Numbered from the stretch's first letter, positions 55,708 to 64,000 are shown. The stretch: 64,000 nucleotides of DNA from Arhodomonas aquaeolei DSM 8974 (GCF_000374645.1 NZ_KB894802.1:125924-189923); one strand, 5' to 3'. The notes: generated by a model from the sequence alone, not told the origin. Numbers and translations are program-made.

Positions 55708-57735
55708 TTACTCGCCGCGGAAGCGGCCCACGAGCTCGCGTAGGCGGTTGCTCATGGCCGCGAGCTCCTCGCCCGCGCTCTTGAGCTGATCCATGGCGTT
55801 GACCGACTCCTCGACCACCGAGCCGACCTGCGAGACGCTCTGGTTGATGCTCTCGCTGGTGGCGGTCTGCTCCTCGGCGGCGCCGGCGATCTGCGTGTTC
55901 ATCTCGGTCATCTGGTTGATGCCCTTGCTGATGCTGCTGAACGAATCGCCGGCCTCGGCGGCCTTGTCCACGGTCTCCTGGGCGCGGCTGCGGCTGCTGT
56001 CCATGGCGGTGGCCGCGTCCTCCGCGCCGTTCTGCACCCGCTCGATGATCGACTGGATCTCGCCGGTGGACTCCTGGGTGCGCTGGGCGAGGGTGCGGAC
56101 CTCCTCGGCGACCACGGCGAAGCCGCGGCCCTGCTCGCCGGCGCGGGCCGCCTCGATGGCGGCATTGAGGGCGAGCAGGTTGGTCTGCTCCGCCACCTCG
56201 CGAATGACGTCGAGCACCGTGGAGATGTTGCCCGCCTCGTCACGCAGGGCCATGACCTTCTGCGCCGCGGACTCCACTTCCGAGGCGAGCCCGTCGATGG
56301 CCTCCACCGTGTCCTGCACGACCTTGCGGCCGCGTTCGCCCTCGTCGGAGACGGATTCCGCGCTCTTCGCCGCCTCGGCGGTGTTGCGCGCGATCTCCTG
56401 TGCCGTGGCCGCCATCTCGTTCATCGCGGTGGCGACCTGGTCGATCTCCGAGCGCTGGCGCTGGACACCCTCGTCGGTGCTCTGGGTGACCGCCGTGAGC
56501 TCCTCGGAGGCGCTCGCCAGGCTCGTGGTCTCCTGTTTGATACCGCGCACGACGCCCTGCAGTGCACCGAGGAAGCCGTTCACCGCGGCGATGAACTCAC
56601 CGACCTCGTCGTTCTTGCCGGCGTCCAGGCGGCGGGAGAGGTCCGCGTCGCCGTTCTCCATGCTGGTGAGCAGCCCGGTGATCTGCTCCTGGCCGCGCTT
56701 GATCGGGCGCACGATGCCGCGGGTGATCAGCAGCGCGAGCAGCAACCCGCCGATAACGGCCGCCGCCAGCACGCCGGAGGTCACCAGGGAGGCCTGCTGG
56801 GCACGGCCCTGGGCGCCTTTCGCCACGTCGGCGAGGTCGTCGAACGTGCTGTCCTGCAGCGCGCGGGCGGCCTTCGCCATGGACTTGCCGAGCGGGTCGA
56901 GGGTGTTGTCCCTGGCGGTCCCGATGGCATTCAGCCGGGAGGCGAGCCCCTTGGCGGTCTCGTGGTACTCCGTCAGGCCGTCGCGGGCCTGCTTGACGAG
57001 TTCCTCCTGGTGGTCGCCGAGCACGTAGGTGGACAGGCGCTCGATGCCCTTCGCCGTCTCCTCGGCGAGCTGGTTCGTTTCCTGCTTCAGGGCCGGGTCC
57101 TGGTTGTTCACGTACTGCCGGGTGGTGGCCCGGAGCTGGTTGAACAGACCGAGCGTGGACTGGGCCTGATAGGCGAGGAGGTAGTCGTTGGAGCCGGTGC
57201 CCGCCTTCGCCAGCTCCTGGAGCGGGGCATTGATGCCGGAAGCGGTATCGCCGAGCTTGGCGGCGATCTCATTGATGCCCGTCGCCGCCTGCTCGATCTT
57301 CGTTTCGAAGACCTTCTCGTAACGTCCGTGCTGTTCGGCGAGCTGGTCGACCAGGTCCTGGCGCTCGGCGTTCTCGATCAGGCCCTGGGCGCGTTTGACC
57401 GCCGCGTCGAACTCGCTGCCGAACTGGGAGAACTCCTTCGCCATCTGTGGATCCCGGGAGGCGATGTAGGCGTCCAGGCGCAGGCGCTGGCGGTACAGGG
57501 AGCTGAGCATGTCCGTGGCGACGGCGGTGTTCGGCACGAGCGTCTCGGTGACATCCGTCATCTGGGAGTCGACGCTGCGGAAACCGTTGACCGCCACCAC
57601 GCCGACGATCACGAACAGCGCCAGTATCAGCGCCGGTGCCGCCATTACCTTGGCCGTAAGGCCCATCCTGCGGTTGCGCAGGCCCTTGCGCGTTGCGCCC
57701 CTCTCGGTGGCTTCACTGCGTTTTGACTGCTTCAT
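55708..57735 (-). CDS. Methyl-accepting chemotaxis protein with large helical sensor
   Basis: 675-residue receptor. Helix one (about 30-50, [17 protein letters not shown]), a large periplasmic all-helical sensor of about 260 residues (HBM-like, by length and helix pattern), a second helix ([19 protein letters not shown]), HAMP and the signalling hairpin [23 protein letters not shown] 57735 is chosen because the sigma-28 promoter and GGGG lie upstream and the frame before it is unconserved. No C-terminal CheR-binding pentapeptide. The ligand is unknown. Confidence 0.92.
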   Translation of the reverse strand: MKQSKRSEATERGATRKGLRNRRMGLTAKVMAAPALILALFVIVGVVAVNGFRSVDSQMTDVTETLVPNTAVATDMLSSLYRQRLRLDAYIASRDPQMAKEFSQFGSEFDAAVKRAQGLIENAERQDLVDQLAEQHGRYEKVFETKIEQAATGINEIAAKLGDTASGINAPLQELAKAGTGSNDYLLAYQAQSTLGLFNQLRATTRQYVNNQDPALKQETNQLAEETAKGIERLSTYVLGDHQEELVKQARDGLTEYHETAKGLASRLNAIGTARDNTLDPLGKSMAKAARALQDSTFDDLADVAKGAQGRAQQASLVTSGVLAAAVIGGLLLALLITRGIVRPIKRGQEQITGLLTSMENGDADLSRRLDAGKNDEVGEFIAAVNGFLGALQGVVRGIKQETTSLASASEELTAVTQSTDEGVQRQRSEIDQVATAMNEMAATAQEIARNTAEAAKSAESVSDEGERGRKVVQDTVEAIDGLASEVESAAQKVMALRDEAGNISTVLDVIREVAEQTNLLALNAAIEAARAGEQGRGFAVVAEEVRTLAQRTQESTGEIQSIIERVQNGAEDAATAMDSSRSRAQETVDKAAEAGDSFSSISKGINQMTEMNTQIAGAAEEQTATSESINQSVSQVGSVVEESVNAMDQLKSAGEELAAMSNRLRELVGRFRGE

Positions 57736-57775
57736 TGTTGCCCCGCCGTTCCGTGAAACATAGCCTTCCCCGTTC

Positions 57776-57802
57776 GTATCGGCACGGCCGCGGGCGACTT
57801 GA
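57776..57802 (-). promoter_or_regulatory. Sigma-28 promoter of the second receptor gene
   Basis: Minus strand TCAAGTCG, exactly 11 bases, GCCGATAC; matches the consensus at seven of eight positions in the -10 octamer. It lies 41 bases before the ATG. Confidence 0.75.
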
Positions 57803-57902
57803 CCGGCGTACCGGAGCCGGTCGGGGGGAACGCCGCGCGCGCCGTGTTGTCCGCATCTGCGGGGTACCGGCGTGATTGCGCCGGATATTAGCATGACGTC
57901 AG

Positions 57903-57929
57903 TCAAGGATCGGGCTCCGGGGCCGATAC
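57903..57929 (+). promoter_or_regulatory. Sigma-28 promoter of pomA-motB
   Basis: TCAAGGAT, exactly 11 bases, GCCGATAC, 61 bases before pomA. It has the same -10 octamer as the divergent receptor promoter about 100 bases away. Confidence 0.75.
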
Positions 57930-57990
57930 CCTTGGTGAAAGCGGGGCGAAGTTCTCGCCATGCACTGGCAGCATCGGGGACACATAGCGG

Positions 57991-58758
57991 ATGGATCTGG
58001 CGACGCTGATCGGTCTAATCGGGGCGACGGGCGTGATCATGATGGCCATCGTCGTGGGTGGCGATGCGGCGATCTTTCTCAACGTCCCTTCGTTGCTGAT
58101 CGTGGTCTCCGGCGCCCTGCTCGCGACACTGATCAAGTTCCCCCTGAGTCAGTTCCTCGGGGCGTTCAAGTCGGTGGGAAGGGCGTTCAAGTATCGTAGC
58201 GACGATCCGCGCCGGCTGATCGAGCAGACCGTCGACCTCGCCCAGGTGGCGCGCAAGGAAGGGCTGCTGGCGCTGGAGAACTACGAGGTCGATAACCCGT
58301 TCCTGCAGCAGGGCGTTCAGCTGCTTGCCGATGGCCACGAGCCCGAATTCGTCAAGAAGGTGCTCGGCCAGGAGATCGACCTCAGCATCGAGCGTGCCGA
58401 GCGTGGGGAGAACGTCTTCCGTGCCCTCGGGGACGTGGCGCCGGCGATGGGCATGATCGGCACGCTGATCGGGCTCGTGCAGATGCTCTCCAATATGGAC
58501 GATCCCAAGAAGATTGGTCCGGCCATGGCCATCGCGTTGCTCACCACGCTCTACGGTGCGGTTATTGCCAACGCCATCGCCCTGCCGCTGGCCGACAAGC
58601 TCGCCGCGCGTAATACCGAGGAACGGCTCAACCGGACCCTCATCCTGGAGGGGCTGATTTCGATCCAGGAGGGCTTGAATCCGCGGGTCATCGAGGAGCT
58701 GCTCAAGACCTACCTGCCGACGAGCCAGCGCCAGGACGCCACCGACGAGGCGGCGTAG
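57991..58758 (+). CDS. pomA: PomA/MotC-type flagellar stator protein
   Basis: 255-residue membrane protein forming the ion channel of the stator with the next gene product. [24 protein letters not shown] is the PomA/MotC start, noted here by its parts [11 protein letters not shown] and [12 protein letters not shown]. Four helices are seen; the cytoplasmic loop contains [11 protein letters not shown] and [23 protein letters not shown], in which the channel-lining region begins. PomA and MotC types are sodium- and proton-driven respectively; sequence by eye does not decide which. It is followed three bases later by motB. Confidence 0.9.
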   Translation: MDLATLIGLIGATGVIMMAIVVGGDAAIFLNVPSLLIVVSGALLATLIKFPLSQFLGAFKSVGRAFKYRSDDPRRLIEQTVDLAQVARKEGLLALENYEVDNPFLQQGVQLLADGHEPEFVKKVLGQEIDLSIERAERGENVFRALGDVAPAMGMIGTLIGLVQMLSNMDDPKKIGPAMAIALLTTLYGAVIANAIALPLADKLAARNTEERLNRTLILEGLISIQEGLNPRVIEELLKTYLPTSQRQDATDEAA

Positions 58759-58761
58759 GCG

Positions 58762-59709
58762 ATGATCGGGGACGCGCCGACACGACGGCAGAAACGCCAG
58801 GCGATGCCGCCGGGGGCGCCGCAGTGGATGGCGACCTTCGCGGACCTGGCGACGATCCTCCTGTCCTTTTTCGTGCTGCTGCTCTCGTTCTCCGAGATGG
58901 ACGTGGAGAAGTACAAGCAGGTGGCCGGATCGATGCGCAACGCCTTCGGCGTGCAGCGCATCGAGTTCGCCTCCGACGTGCCCAAGGGAACGAGCTTCGT
59001 GCAGCAGGAGTTCGAGACCGGCCAGCCGCAGAAGACCTCCATTGACCGTTTGCGTCAGATTACCAGCTCCGCCCAGCGCCGGAACCTGACGCGGCTCGAC
59101 GAGCAACTGCCTATCCCGGTCGAGGAGCGCCAACGAGGCCTCAAGGAACAGGCACAGGCCAAGCAGAACGCCAGGGTGGAGGAAAACCTCAAACGCCTGC
59201 GGGCACTGCTCGCCGAGGAGATCAAGCAGGGGCTGGTCGAGGTCAAGCGTGCGGGCACGCGTATCATCATACGTATACGTGAGCGGGGCTCGTTCCCCAC
59301 CGGCTCGGACCGCCTCATAAAGCCGTTCAAGCCCGTGGTCGAGAAGATCGCCACGGCGCTGGGGGAGACCGCCGGCGGGGTCACTGTGGCGGGGCACACG
59401 GACAACGTGCCGATAGACAACGACCGTTTCCGCTCGAACTGGGCGCTGTCAGCGGCTCGTGCGGTGACGATGTACCATCGCCTGGTGACCGCGGCCGATC
59501 TCGATCCGAAGCGGTTCACCGTGGAGGGGCACGCCGATACCCGTCCCGTGGCGTCCAACGATACGCCCGAAGGCCGTGCACAGAACCGGCGGGTCGAGGT
59601 CATTCTCGAGCATGGTGGCAGCGGAGAGATCGAGCGCAGCATTGATGCCCTGCTCGGACTCAAGGGAGGAGGGAAGCCGGATGAGCCATCATCAACCACC
59701 GGACAGTGA
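58762..59709 (+). CDS. motB: MotB/PomB-type flagellar stator protein
   Basis: 315-residue partner of PomA. One membrane helix (about 24-44) carries the ion-binding aspartate D28 in ATFADLATILLSFFVLLLSF. A plug and linker region (about 50-175, rich in charged and Gln residues) leads to the OmpA-type peptidoglycan-binding domain with VAGHTDNVPIDNDRFRSNWA split as GHTDNVPIDND and NWALSAARA. The FFVLLLSFSEMD form is that of PomB/MotD. The stop lies after the start of the next gene, which it overlaps by 29 bases. Confidence 0.92.
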   Translation: MIGDAPTRRQKRQAMPPGAPQWMATFADLATILLSFFVLLLSFSEMDVEKYKQVAGSMRNAFGVQRIEFASDVPKGTSFVQQEFETGQPQKTSIDRLRQITSSAQRRNLTRLDEQLPIPVEERQRGLKEQAQAKQNARVEENLKRLRALLAEEIKQGLVEVKRAGTRIIIRIRERGSFPTGSDRLIKPFKPVVEKIATALGETAGGVTVAGHTDNVPIDNDRFRSNWALSAARAVTMYHRLVTAADLDPKRFTVEGHADTRPVASNDTPEGRAQNRRVEVILEHGGSGEIERSIDALLGLKGGGKPDEPSSTTGQ

Positions 59710-60271
59710 CGAACGGCGCGCGCACTTCCGTGTACCGGATACGCTGCTCCTCGACTACGAGCCAATAGACGAGGGGCAGATGGAGTCGCGCCGCGAGGAG
59801 ATGGCGGGGCGCTGGCCGAATGCCTTCATGCTGGCCAGCCGCCTGCACGAGATCCGCGAGGGGGCGACGGTGCTCCGACGCCACGCCCGCCAGGAATCCG
59901 CCGTTTTCTCCAAGCTCGTGGATACCCTGGATCAGAGCATCGACCTCCTCGCCGAGACGCTGGCCGTCCAGGCGTTCGGCAACCGGGTCGCCAAGGTGAC
60001 GGACGTCAACATCGGTGCCGGCGGGATGGATTTCATAAGCTCCGACGGCGCGCTGCCACCGGGCTCCATCCTCGATTTGCGCATGCTCTTCCATTCAACC
60101 GGTGCGGGGCTGCGTATGTTCGGCCGCGTGCGCCATTGCGACCGTGTCGCAACCGGAGGACACCGGCTCGGCATTGAGTTCGAGTTTGCCCGCGAGCACG
60201 ACCGGGAGCTGCTGGTGCATCTGATGCTGCGCCGCGAGGCCCAGCTGCTGCGTGAGGAGCGAGGAGACTGA
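59681..60271 (+). CDS. PilZ-domain protein, probable c-di-GMP receptor
   Basis: 196 residues. RRAHFRVP (12-19) gives the RxxxR half of the PilZ motif near the N-terminus, followed by a long helical region (about 30-100), then DVNIGAGGMDF (108-118), a DxSxxG-like motif with Gly for Ser or a shift by one. GGAGG precedes the ATG. It is cotranscribed with pomA and motB, so it may tie c-di-GMP to stator function. A split between the two motifs of about 90 residues is unusual for PilZ and suggests an inserted helical segment. It converges on ycgR with only three bases between stops. Confidence 0.72.
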   Translation: MSHHQPPDSDERRAHFRVPDTLLLDYEPIDEGQMESRREEMAGRWPNAFMLASRLHEIREGATVLRRHARQESAVFSKLVDTLDQSIDLLAETLAVQAFGNRVAKVTDVNIGAGGMDFISSDGALPPGSILDLRMLFHSTGAGLRMFGRVRHCDRVATGGHRLGIEFEFAREHDRELLVHLMLRREAQLLREERGD

Positions 60272-60274
60272 GCG

Positions 60275-60988
60275 TCAGGTCTTGCGCAGGAGCTCGCGCT
60301 GTAACGAGAGCACGAGGCCCTGGAGGCGGTCGCGGTCCGCGTGCGTGAAGTCCTGGAATTCGGCGCCGAAGCGGTAACGCTTTCGCTGCCGGTCGTATTC
60401 GAGGTAACGGATCTCCACCCGCGCGTCCAGCGGCTGGCTGTCGTGCAGGGCGATGTGGCAGTCGTACTGGTTATGCGGCTCGGGCTCCGGGCCCTTGATC
60501 ACGTAGGCGCCGATGCCGCCGGCGGAGAGGTCGCAGAGCTGTATATCGGTATCCGGGGCGTCCTCGCCGCCGGACAGTGTGCAGTGCTGCTGGCGGGTCA
60601 GCGGGACGGGCACGCGCACGAAGCGTCGGCGCTGATTGTAGACGATCTCCTCGGGGTAGCCGGCCACGTAGTAGTAGATGCCATCGGCCAGGCCGATCTC
60701 CTGGACAGTGACCGTGAACCGGGTGTCGACACCGAGGGTCCGGCTGACGACGCGCAGCTCGGTGCCGATCTCGATGCGGTCGTGGCCGCGTCGGGGTTTG
60801 AGCTCGTCGAGGGTCAGCCGGCGGCTCTGGGGGTCGACGTAGAGCAGCGCGCTGCGGAAGGGCGTGCCCCGTTCCGGCAGGTGGACGTCCAGAAGGTTGC
60901 GGGATTCGTGGAGGCGGCGGAGGATTCCGGTCTTCTGCCCGGGGTTGCGTATGATTTCCGGTTCCTCATAGGGCGCCGCGTTCGTCAT
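60275..60988 (-). CDS. ycgR: YcgR-like c-di-GMP flagellar brake
   Basis: 237 residues. An N-terminal YcgR domain (about 15-115) is followed by a PilZ domain with RRRFVRVP (120-127) and DLSAGGIG (153-160), both intact, so c-di-GMP binding is likely. In enterobacteria YcgR with bound c-di-GMP slows the motor by touching MotA and FliG. It is the last gene of the flgM-flgN-ycgR unit and so under sigma-28 here. Confidence 0.88.
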   Translation of the reverse strand: MTNAAPYEEPEIIRNPGQKTGILRRLHESRNLLDVHLPERGTPFRSALLYVDPQSRRLTLDELKPRRGHDRIEIGTELRVVSRTLGVDTRFTVTVQEIGLADGIYYYVAGYPEEIVYNQRRRFVRVPVPLTRQQHCTLSGGEDAPDTDIQLCDLSAGGIGAYVIKGPEPEPHNQYDCHIALHDSQPLDARVEIRYLEYDRQRKRYRFGAEFQDFTHADRDRLQGLVLSLQRELLRKT

Positions 60989-61007
60989 ACCGCTTTTTTC
61001 CCCACCG

Positions 61008-61424
61008 TCAGGCGCTGGTTCGCAGGCGCCCGGATCCGGACGCTGTTCCCCCGCCGGGACCGTAGGTCTCGCCGTCGCGCTCGCGGCCGGTCAGCAGCGC
61101 GACTTCCTCGCCGACGGTCTCGAGCACCCGCGCGATGGCAATGCCGTTGCGCTCGTTGCGGCGGTTAACGCGCGCGAGGGTATCGCGCAGCGCCTGCCAC
61201 TCGGTTTGCAGGGCCGAGTCGGCGTCCTCGCCCGGGGGGGCCGGTTCGGGGCAGGTGTCGATTGCCTCGAACAGCCGCAGCTTCTCCTGGGCGGTGGCCT
61301 CGATGGTCGCGGGATCGGCACGCGCGGTGATCTCCGCGTGCTCGCGCTCGAGCACTGCGTCGAGTTCGTCGACAAGCCCGCGGAGGGTGCGCAATCCGTC
61401 AAGCGTCAATGTGCCGTCAGCCAT
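61008..61424 (-). CDS. flgN: FlgN-like flagellar chaperone
   Basis: 138-residue helical protein with the FlgN pattern (LRGLVDELDAVLEREHAEI, then EKLRLFEAID and VNRRNERNGIAIARVL). FlgN guards the hook-junction proteins FlgK and FlgL before export. The C-terminus is a Gly/Ser-rich tail. It overlaps flgM by eight bases, the usual flgM-flgN pair. Similarity is by pattern and context; the family is weakly conserved. Confidence 0.85.
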   Translation of the reverse strand: MADGTLTLDGLRTLRGLVDELDAVLEREHAEITARADPATIEATAQEKLRLFEAIDTCPEPAPPGEDADSALQTEWQALRDTLARVNRRNERNGIAIARVLETVGEEVALLTGRERDGETYGPGGGTASGSGRLRTSA

Positions 61425-61734
61425 CGCTCAGCAGTTGCTCGAAGTCCGCGAAGCGCTGGGCGATGCGGTCCGCGTCCAGCGGGTACTCCCCTCGCGAGAT
61501 GCGATCGCGGAGATCCTGGACACGGTTGCTGTCCACTTCCGGCGTGTTATCGATAGACTCACGCACCGCCTGCAGGCGGCTGGATTCGCTGGTGCTGTCA
61601 CTCTGCGGGGCCGCGGTCGCGGCGGACGGGCGGCTGTCGGTATCCTCGTGCGAGCCGGTCCGTGCCGTGCTGTTCCTGCTACCCGTCGGGTAACTGCCGG
61701 GCGGGCGCGGGCCGTTGTCGATGGGGTTGCTCAT
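61417..61734 (-). CDS. flgM: FlgM, anti-sigma-28 factor
   Basis: 105 residues. The N-terminal half is disordered, rich in Ser, Pro, Arg and Thr; the C-terminal half has the sigma-28-binding helices (SSRLQAVRESIDNTPEVDS, then RVQDLRDRISRGEYPLDADRI in two parts RVQDLRDRIS and YPLDADRIAQRFADFE). FlgM holds FliA inactive until the hook is complete and FlgM is exported. GGAGCAGGGA lies upstream of the ATG. It is preceded by a near-perfect sigma-28 promoter, which gives the usual feedback loop. Confidence 0.92.
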   Translation of the reverse strand: MSNPIDNGPRPPGSYPTGSRNSTARTGSHEDTDSRPSAATAAPQSDSTSESSRLQAVRESIDNTPEVDSNRVQDLRDRISRGEYPLDADRIAQRFADFEQLLSDG

Positions 61735-61775
61735 GTTCCCTGCTCCTCGATTATCCAGACCTGCCTCTGCAGGAG

Positions 61776-61802
61776 TTAGCGGCCGGATTTCCGCGAACTT
61801 TA
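61776..61802 (-). promoter_or_regulatory. Sigma-28 promoter of flgM-flgN-ycgR
   Basis: Minus strand TAAAGTTC, exactly 11 bases, GCCGCTAA; fourteen of sixteen positions match the FliA consensus. It lies 41 bases before flgM. Confidence 0.85.
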
Positions 61803-61856
61803 GCAGCTCGCGGGGTGAATGTCCGTTGTCAGCGCTCAAATGTCCGTTGTCAGCGC

Positions 61857-62555
61857 TCAGTAGTTGACGCGCATGCGCCCGCGCGCGACGACCTCGCCCT
61901 CGACGACACGCTCGGAAGAGAGATTGCGGGCACGTATCCGTTCGCCTCGGGTGCCGTCCTCCAGGGCGCGCCCCTGCATGCTGACCTTCACCGGGCCGTT
62001 GCCGGCCTGGATAAGCAGGGTATCGCCGCGGCGCACGAGTGTCGGGCGGGTCAGCTGACCGGCGTCGATGACCGTACCCGGTTGCAGCGACCGCTGTGTC
62101 TGCAGCCCGATCAGGCCCTCCGGGTCGGTATAGTACTCGCCCCGGAGCCTGGTGGTGGTGCGCCGGGCCGTGCGCAGGTCTTCGGCATCGAGCCGGCTGC
62201 CGCGGGGGACGGGCCGGGCCGCGACGACGACCTCGATGCTGCGCACCACCCGGGTCGGGACGTAGACCTTCCAGGGGGAGGGACCCGGGCAGCGAACCCG
62301 GACCACGAGCCGCTCGCTGCCCTCCCGCCGGTTGGGAGCGTCGGCAGCCAGGGCCTCGCCGCAGGCCGGTAGCCGCAGGCGCTCGTCGAGCCGGTCGATT
62401 TCCACGCGCTCCAGCTGTCCGGCATCGCCGTCGAGCTCGTTGACGAAGGCCTGTACGCTCGTGCGTATCTCCGCCAGCGACTGGGTCGGGCGGGCCTGGG
62501 CCGCGGGCAGCACGCTGCCCAGCAGTATCAGTGCGACGATTGCTCGGTAGGCCAT
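61857..62555 (-). CDS. flgA: FlgA, P-ring assembly chaperone
   Basis: 232-residue periplasmic protein that helps FlgI form the flagellar P-ring. A signal peptide (1-21, AIVALILLGSVLPAAQA) precedes an N-terminal domain with two cysteines and the SAF domain (ARPVPRGSRLDAEDL, about 112-126), then the C-terminal domain VRRGDTLLIQAGNGPVKV. It is divergent from cheR, as often found in Pseudomonas-like flagellar regions, and is followed by flgM. Confidence 0.93.
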   Translation of the reverse strand: MAYRAIVALILLGSVLPAAQARPTQSLAEIRTSVQAFVNELDGDAGQLERVEIDRLDERLRLPACGEALAADAPNRREGSERLVVRVRCPGPSPWKVYVPTRVVRSIEVVVAARPVPRGSRLDAEDLRTARRTTTRLRGEYYTDPEGLIGLQTQRSLQPGTVIDAGQLTRPTLVRRGDTLLIQAGNGPVKVSMQGRALEDGTRGERIRARNLSSERVVEGEVVARGRMRVNY

Positions 62556-62592
62556 CGTGGGTCCATATCGTTCCTGTGTCCGCCCTCGTGCT

Positions 62593-62608
62593 TGCAGAAT
62601 CCGTTCCA
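62593..62608 (-). promoter_or_regulatory. Candidate sigma-54 promoter of flgA
   Basis: Minus strand TGGAACGGATTCTGCA: GG and GC are exactly ten bases apart, and six of seven positions of the -24 element TGGCACG match. It stands 38 bases before the flgA ATG. FlgA is commonly sigma-54 dependent in polar-flagellate gammaproteobacteria. Confidence 0.55.
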
Positions 62609-62614
62609 GGTGGG

Positions 62615-62641
62615 TTCAGTCCCGTGGCGGTTGGCCGATAA
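62615..62641 (+). promoter_or_regulatory. Candidate sigma-28 promoter of cheR
   Basis: TTCAGTCC, 11 bases, GCCGATAA. The -10 octamer is exact; the -35 half is weak. It begins seven bases from the sigma-54-like site of flgA, and gives cheR a leader of about 100 bases. Confidence 0.5.
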
Positions 62642-62754
62642 CCATACTGTCCGGTACATCAGTGGAGCCCTGTTCCAGGACGCTAGCGCCATCCGTTACG
62701 ATGGAGTCGCGAAATCCGGCCCTGCGGCCGGTGAAATGCCCGAGGAGGTCGCGC

Positions 62755-63600
62755 GTGGCCCTGGAGAGCCGCAAAGACAACAACACGATGGCCGCGGCGG
62801 ACTACGAGGCGTTCCGGCGCTTTCTCGAGGAGCGCTCGGGCATCATGCTCGGCGAGAACAAGCAGTATCTCGTCACCAGCCGCCTGGCGCCGTTGCTGCG
62901 TCGCCATTCCCTCGCCGACCTGGGGGCGTTGGTACAGCGGCTCCAGTCCGCGGGGGGGCAGCAGCTGCGTACCGAGGTCGTCGACGCGATGACGACCAAC
63001 GAGACGCAGTGGTTCCGCGATATCTACCCGTTCCGCATCCTCGCCGACCAGCTTTTTCCGGAGTTCGAGCGGCGTGGCAAGCGCCATATCCGGATCTGGT
63101 CGGCGGCGTGCTCGTCGGGCCAGGAGGCCTACTCGGTGAGCATGACGCTGTCGGAGTACCAGGCAAAGGGTCGGAATCTTGACGCTACAATCGTCGGTAC
63201 GGACATCTCCACGCAGATTGTCGGTCGGGCGAAGGCCGCGGAATACAGTGCCAGCGAGATCCGTCGCGGGCTGAGCGAGGAACGCCAGCGACGATATTTC
63301 GACGCCGTCGATCAGAACACGTGGCGGGTTCGCCCGGAGGTCACCCGGCGGGTGAGCTTCCGCCAGCACAACCTCCTCGAGGCCTACGGTACCCTCGGCC
63401 GGTTCGATCTCATCCTCTGCCGCAACACTCTCATCTACTTCTCCATGCCCACGCGCACGGATCTCATCCGCCGCATGGGGCAGGCCCTGGAGCCCGGCGG
63501 CTACCTCATGGTCGGGGCCTCCGAGTCCCTGCCCAGGGAGCTCACGGAATTCGAGATGGTGCGCTGCCATCCCGGCGTGGTGTACCGCCGCAAGGACTGA
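62755..63600 (+). CDS. cheR: CheR, chemotaxis protein methyltransferase
   Basis: 281-residue enzyme that methylates glutamates on chemoreceptors, using S-adenosylmethionine. The N-terminal helical domain (about 12-85; FEERSGIMLGENKQYL read as EERSGIMLGENKQYL) binds receptors; the catalytic domain has WSAACSSGQEAYS, GTDIS and LILCRNTLIYF. GTG 62755 is chosen because AGGAGG lies six bases before it; ATG 62788 is a shorter option. Neither receptor in this window ends in the pentapeptide that tethers CheR. Confidence 0.93.
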   Translation: MALESRKDNNTMAAADYEAFRRFLEERSGIMLGENKQYLVTSRLAPLLRRHSLADLGALVQRLQSAGGQQLRTEVVDAMTTNETQWFRDIYPFRILADQLFPEFERRGKRHIRIWSAACSSGQEAYSVSMTLSEYQAKGRNLDATIVGTDISTQIVGRAKAAEYSASEIRRGLSEERQRRYFDAVDQNTWRVRPEVTRRVSFRQHNLLEAYGTLGRFDLILCRNTLIYFSMPTRTDLIRRMGQALEPGGYLMVGASESLPRELTEFEMVRCHPGVVYRRKD

Positions 63601-63624
63601 TCGTTTCCGGGTTGATCCGGCCTG

Positions 63625-63971
63625 TCGCACACGGCCTGCGGCTGTGCCCGGCCCATCTGTTTCGGCCTTGACCCCTTCGGCTGGTGGTGTGAGACCTGCG
63701 TCCCGGACGCGGGATTCGGCGAGCCGGGCGGGTAGGTCGTGCGCCGAAGGCGTGCGACGTCGCGGAGGACAGGCCGTCTTCTCGCACACGGCCTGCGGCC
63801 GTGCCCGGCCCATCTGTTTCGGCCTTGACCCCTTCGGCTGGTGGTGTGAGACCTGCGTCCCGGACGCGGGATTCGGCGAGCCGGGCGGGTAGGTCGTGCG
63901 CCGAAGGCGTGCGACGTCGCGGAGGACAGGCCGTCTTCTCGCACACGGCCTGACGGCCGTGCCCGACCTAC
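63625..63971. repeat. Tandem 157-bp repeat with REP-like palindromes
   Basis: Two full units (63625-63781, 63782-63938) that differ at one position, and a partial third (63939-63971) ending in GACCTAC. Each unit starts with a class A-like arm on the minus strand (TCGCACACGGCCTG) and contains a plus-strand class C element (GTAGGTCGTGCGCC...GGCGTGCGAC at 63732-63758 and 63889-63915). No gene is seen from 63601 to the window end. Confidence 0.88.
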
Positions 63972-64000
63972 ACGTTTCGACCTGTAACCCTCCGGTGGTC

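Overview
The window reads as chromosomal core DNA of a GC-rich (about 70% in housekeeping genes), motile, type IV-piliated gammaproteobacterium. Conserved gene orders place it there: suhB/trmJ-cysE-iscS, ndk-rlmN-pilF-rodZ-hisS-yfgM-bamB, pilBCD-coaE-zapD-yacG, ispB/rplU-rpmA-obgE-proB, and murJ-ribF-ileS-lspA-ispH. Strongly acidic, lysine-poor proteins and long acidic linkers suggest a halophile, perhaps near the Ectothiorhodospiraceae. That placement is an inference from composition and synteny only.

Layout. 1-2109: secDF (secD truncated by the window edge). 2158-6785: suhB, trmJ, cysE and a reduced isc cluster (iscS, an IscU-like protein without ligand cysteines, iscA). 6925-15168: ndk, rlmN, pilF, rodZ, hisS, yfgM, bamB, a TANGO2-family protein and adk. 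15260-20711: dciA, secA, argJ and a Nudix/ThiE-like fusion. 20748-26273 (minus): pilBCD-coaE-zapD-yacG, followed at 26462-28300 by a degenerate receiver/GGDEF/EAL protein resembling FimX. 28383-31466: a copper operon copZ-csoR-copA with a visible operator. 31467-36398: an HU gene, tRNA-Pro, ispB, ribosomal protein genes, obgE, proB and rpsT. 36549-44743: murJ, ribF, ileS, lspA and ispH, interrupted by two repeat-filled gaps. 44799-52285: a type IV minor pilin cluster (two fimT-like genes, pilV, pilW, pilX, a small CxxC protein, pilY1, pilE) of clearly lower GC, ending next to tRNA-Thr. 52618-63600: chemotaxis and flagellar genes (two receptors, pomA/motB, two PilZ proteins, flgN, flgM, flgA, cheR) and one retropepsin-like protease.

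Two systems link the window. The first is type IV pili: assembly ATPase, platform protein, prepilin peptidase, pilotin, minor pilins and adhesin, plus the FimX-like protein beside pilB. The second is the flagellum: five sites match the sigma-28 (FliA) consensus, before both receptor genes, pomA, flgM and cheR, and a sigma-54-like site lies before flgA. Thus one sigma factor probably serves motor, chemotaxis, FlgM and YcgR.

The gaps at 38.1-39.0, 42.8-43.2, 55.0-55.7 and 63.6-64.0 kb contain no convincing genes. They hold GTAG-headed palindromic repeats of REP type in three related classes, and two places show long tandem duplications (196-bp and 157-bp units) with REP-like elements in each unit.
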